Part shown: positions 25,953-27,463 of the stretch, piece after piece
Position numbering within the stretch: position 1 is the stretch's first letter
How the letters are laid out: the number at the start of each line of letters is the position of its first letter
Virus record (IMG/VR): IMGVR_UViG_3300021057_000031
Span: 1-27,463 of that record
Length of the DNA stretch: 27,463 bases
Origin: a virus
Strand: one strand, 5' to 3'
Notes under the pieces: model-generated
What the model was told of the DNA's origin: nothing
Seen by the model: the letters and a program-made list of their open reading frames with translations, nothing else
Databases searched by the model: none
Translations under genes and position numbers: made by a program

Positions 25953-26516
25953 ATGAAATTCAAGATCAAACAGCGGCGCGAAGAGGCGGGGCTCACGCAG
26001 CAACAGCTTGCGGAAATGCTCTCCATCGACAAAAATTCGCTCGCCCGCTGGGAGCGCTTCGACACCGAGATCGACGACAAGCACTCCCGCGAGCCGAGCT
26101 GGGTGACGCTGGTGAAAATCGCCGAGGCTCTGGGGATTACGCCGGGGATGCTCGTGTCGGACGCCGCTGAAGCCAAGATCGCCAATGAGGTCGCGCTCGA
26201 CGAGGCCCCGGCCGGTCTCGCTAATCGCAATATTTTTGCTTACCGTGTTCTGTCGACCACACTGGCCGAGGTGCCGGCGATTCGCCCCGGCGAAATCATC
26301 TACGTCGAGCAAACCCCGGAAGCGATCGCCGCCAAGAAATCGGGCGACGTGCTGTTGCTGGAGTTCCGCGTCGATCACATCGGCGAGCCGGTGCTGATGC
26401 TCTTGGAATTCCACGCCCCCGCGATGGTGGTCACCAACCGGCCCGGCGCCAACTGGGCGCTGCGCCTCGATGACCCCAACTATGTCATCACGGTGCGGGG
26501 CGTGGTGCTGACCTAG
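25953..26516 (+). CDS. CI-like repressor (XRE HTH plus degenerate S24-like domain)
   Basis: 187 aa. MKFKIKQRREEAGLTQQQLA then EMLSIDKNSLARWERFDTEI is the N-terminal helix-turn-helix. A linker with conserved-looking LVKIAEALGITPGMLVSD follows. The C-terminal half has the beta-rich S24/LexA-like pattern (IRPGEIIYVEQTP, KKSGDVLLLEF, MVVTNRPG, YVITVRGVV), but I see no clear Ser/Lys dyad or Ala-Gly cleavage site. It may be a non-cleavable oligomerisation domain. As the only rightward gene here, divergent from Cro, it is the likely lysogeny repressor. Confidence 0.78.
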   Translation: MKFKIKQRREEAGLTQQQLAEMLSIDKNSLARWERFDTEIDDKHSREPSWVTLVKIAEALGITPGMLVSDAAEAKIANEVALDEAPAGLANRNIFAYRVLSTTLAEVPAIRPGEIIYVEQTPEAIAAKKSGDVLLLEFRVDHIGEPVLMLLEFHAPAMVVTNRPGANWALRLDDPNYVITVRGVVLT

Positions 26517-26883
26517 CGCTGATGTGCGCTGAAATCCCTTGAAAAAACCCGACTTCCACCCCTGAGAACCGCCCCTTGGCGATCATGTCGCGGGCGATCC
26601 AGCCGAGCATGGCGGGGCGCGGCTGCATCTGCATGCGCAGCACGTACTCGCTCGCCAGACGTTCACCCTCGGCGCAGTCGCGCTCATAGTTTCCGGTCGC
26701 GGCAGCGTTCCAGAAGTCATACCCCGCCCGCCCCCGCTTTGGCAGCCAGCGCGTCAGCATCTCGTGGATATAGGGCGTGGCGAATCGTTTCGCCAATGGC
26801 GCGGTGACGTACACACTTCCCTCCCCGTCCAGTGATTCAGTCGCAGGTTCCACACTATCCGATGCGATGCCGTTTCGGCACAT
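26488..26883 (-). CDS. Conserved hypothetical protein convergent with CI
   Basis: 131 aa from ATG 26883 (start uncertain; 26973 lies in operator DNA and is unlikely). SVYVTAPLAKRFATPYIHEM then LTRWLPKRGRAGYDFWNAAA, and RLASEYVLRMQMQPRPAMLG then WIARDMIAKGRFSGVEVGFF. The ending 'xxLGWIxRDMxxxGxFSGVEVGFFxxI' looks like a conserved protein of phage and bacterial origin with unknown role. Its 3' end overlaps the CI 3' end by 29 bases in convergent orientation. Confidence 0.5.
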   Translation of the reverse strand: MCRNGIASDSVEPATESLDGEGSVYVTAPLAKRFATPYIHEMLTRWLPKRGRAGYDFWNAAATGNYERDCAEGERLASEYVLRMQMQPRPAMLGWIARDMIAKGRFSGVEVGFFQGISAHISARSAPRPAP

Positions 26884-26926
26884 CGCTGCGGCTCTTTTTC
26901 CACTTGATTCAGCCGATGTGGTTTTT

Positions 26927-26973
26927 TTGACTTGCGTGGTATACCGGGATGGTATACACCAAAGGCATACCAC
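26927..26973 (+). promoter_or_regulatory. Rightward promoter/operator with three GGTATA-type half sites
   Basis: TTGACT (26927-26932), 20-base spacer ending in TGG, and TATACA (26953-26958; extended -10). Half sites: GTGGTATACC (26936-26945), GGTATACAC (26951-26959) and GGCATACCAC (26964-26973). The first and third are a 9/10 inverted match. Related to the CI/Cro operators, suggesting control by the same repressor. Confidence 0.6.
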
Positions 26974-27063
26974 TACGGCGCGCCCAAACGGACGCGCTCA
27001 GGTTGCCCGAAGCGAAGTCCTCGAGTGCGGCGTGCTCTGAGCTTCGTGAAGGGAAGGCGGGGG

Positions 27064-27110
27064 CCGGGACCTCGGCGCAGACTTAGAGGGTCGAAGCGTC
27101 GAGGCCCCGG
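27064..27110 (+). other. Long inverted repeat in the rightward leader
   Basis: CCGGGACCTCG (27064-27074) pairs with CGAGGCCCCGG (27100-27110), one G-T, with a 25-base loop. It lies in the 5' leader of the 34-aa gene. No T tract follows, so it is not an obvious terminator. Confidence 0.5.
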
Positions 27111-27155
27111 CGACGGGGGGAAACCTCCAAACACCAAAGGGGACGGGGAAGTTCC

Positions 27156-27260
27156 ATGACCGATGAGCAAAAAATCAGATGGGCGATCATCGCCGGTCAG
27201 ACGCTGATGCTGACCATGCTGATCCCCGCCGCCATCATTCTCGGGGTGTGGCTGCCATGA
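27156..27260 (+). CDS. 34-aa membrane peptide
   Basis: MTDEQKIRWAIIAGQTLMLT then MLIPAAIILGVWLP: one hydrophobic helix over residues 10-33. GGGGAAG before ATG is a strong SD. The TGA overlaps the next ATG (ATGA), so translation is coupled. It is the first gene of a rightward operon under GGTATA-type operators. Function unknown. Confidence 0.5.
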   Translation: MTDEQKIRWAIIAGQTLMLTMLIPAAIILGVWLP

Positions 27261-27463
27261 CGACCTACTCCCGCGAAGACCTCATCGCCATCCAGCGGTG
27301 CAACGTCACCACCGTTCTCTGCGAAGCGCTGCGCCAAACCCGGCATCTGACGAATGCGCAGGATCAAGCCAGAGCGATGGTCACCCATTTCGAGAAGTTG
27401 GCACGCGGCGACAAGCTCGACGTCATCGCCCTGCTGACGCTCCCCAAAGTCCCACAACCTGCG
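27257..27463 (+). CDS. Rightward gene, N-terminal 69 codons (open at the right edge)
   Basis: MTTYSREDLIAIQRCNVTTV then LCEALRQTRHLTNAQDQARA and EKLARGDKLDVIALLTLPKV. It is helical and cytoplasmic and continues past the window. Coupled to the membrane peptide by ATGA. No family recognised from the fragment. Confidence 0.5.
   Translation, partial: MTTYSREDLIAIQRCNVTTVLCEALRQTRHLTNAQDQARAMVTHFEKLARGDKLDVIALLTLPKVPQPA

Noticed and set aside
26949-27086. Plus-strand frame starting MVYTKGIPL in the operator region
   Set aside because: Its ATG lies upstream of the predicted -10 and has no SD; composition is not protein-like.
1-27463. tRNA genes, integrase, lysis genes and CRISPR
   Set aside because: I looked for cloverleaf-like sequences, tyrosine/serine recombinase motifs and endolysin motifs and found none that I could support in this window.

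Overview
The window reads as part of the genome of a tailed, temperate bacteriophage. It is GC-rich and tightly packed, and almost every gene lies on the minus strand, so transcription runs right to left. Many neighbouring genes overlap by the 4 bases ATGA or GTGA, or share TAATG/TGATG. The host is probably an alphaproteobacterium, most likely Hyphomicrobiales-like. The reasons are a GcrA-type cell-cycle regulator (a family confined to Alphaproteobacteria), a DnaA domain IV-like protein next to it, and an alphaproteobacterial-looking outer-membrane porin.

Layout, right to left in transcription order. (1) 25.5-27.46 kb is the lysogeny switch: a CI-like repressor on the plus strand (25953-26516), a divergent Cro-like gene (25534-25806), shared GGTATA-type operators, a second operator/promoter region near 26.93-26.97 kb, and two small rightward genes at the end. 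(2) 24.0-25.3 kb is a leftward early operon behind an intrinsic terminator. (3) 20.2-23.9 kb holds replication and control: an initiator gene carrying an 11-bp iteron array (probable origin), a putative helicase-loader-like protein, a DnaA-C-like protein, GcrA and an HNH-like protein. (4) 18.6-19.8 kb is an outer-membrane porin. (5) 9.0-18.6 kb is accessory DNA: many very small genes, two HNH-type endonucleases, small HTH proteins, an HslV-like Ntn hydrolase and membrane or exported proteins. (6) 0-9 kb is packaging and head morphogenesis: TerS, TerL, portal, a truncated metallopeptidase-like protein, a GroES-like co-chaperonin, scaffold, a head-associated protein and the first exon of the major capsid gene.

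Two features stand out. First, the presumed major capsid gene at the left edge is interrupted after 12 codons plus one base by a group I intron. Its P1, P2, P4, P5 and P6 elements can be read, and a GIY-YIG endonuclease ORF starts in it before the window ends. Second, at least 14 copies of a short structured element are dispersed through the window. Each has a TTGACG head, a hairpin of 21-24 nt whose stem sequence varies while its pairing is kept, and a second CTATC-type stem-loop. They occur in alternating, inward-facing orientation and mostly bracket tiny genes, supplying their leaders, C-terminal codons or stop codons. I do not recognise this family.

Limits: all functional calls come from reading motifs and context without database searches. 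Many small genes have no recognisable function, and several starts were chosen from Shine-Dalgarno (SD) position or 4-base overlaps.
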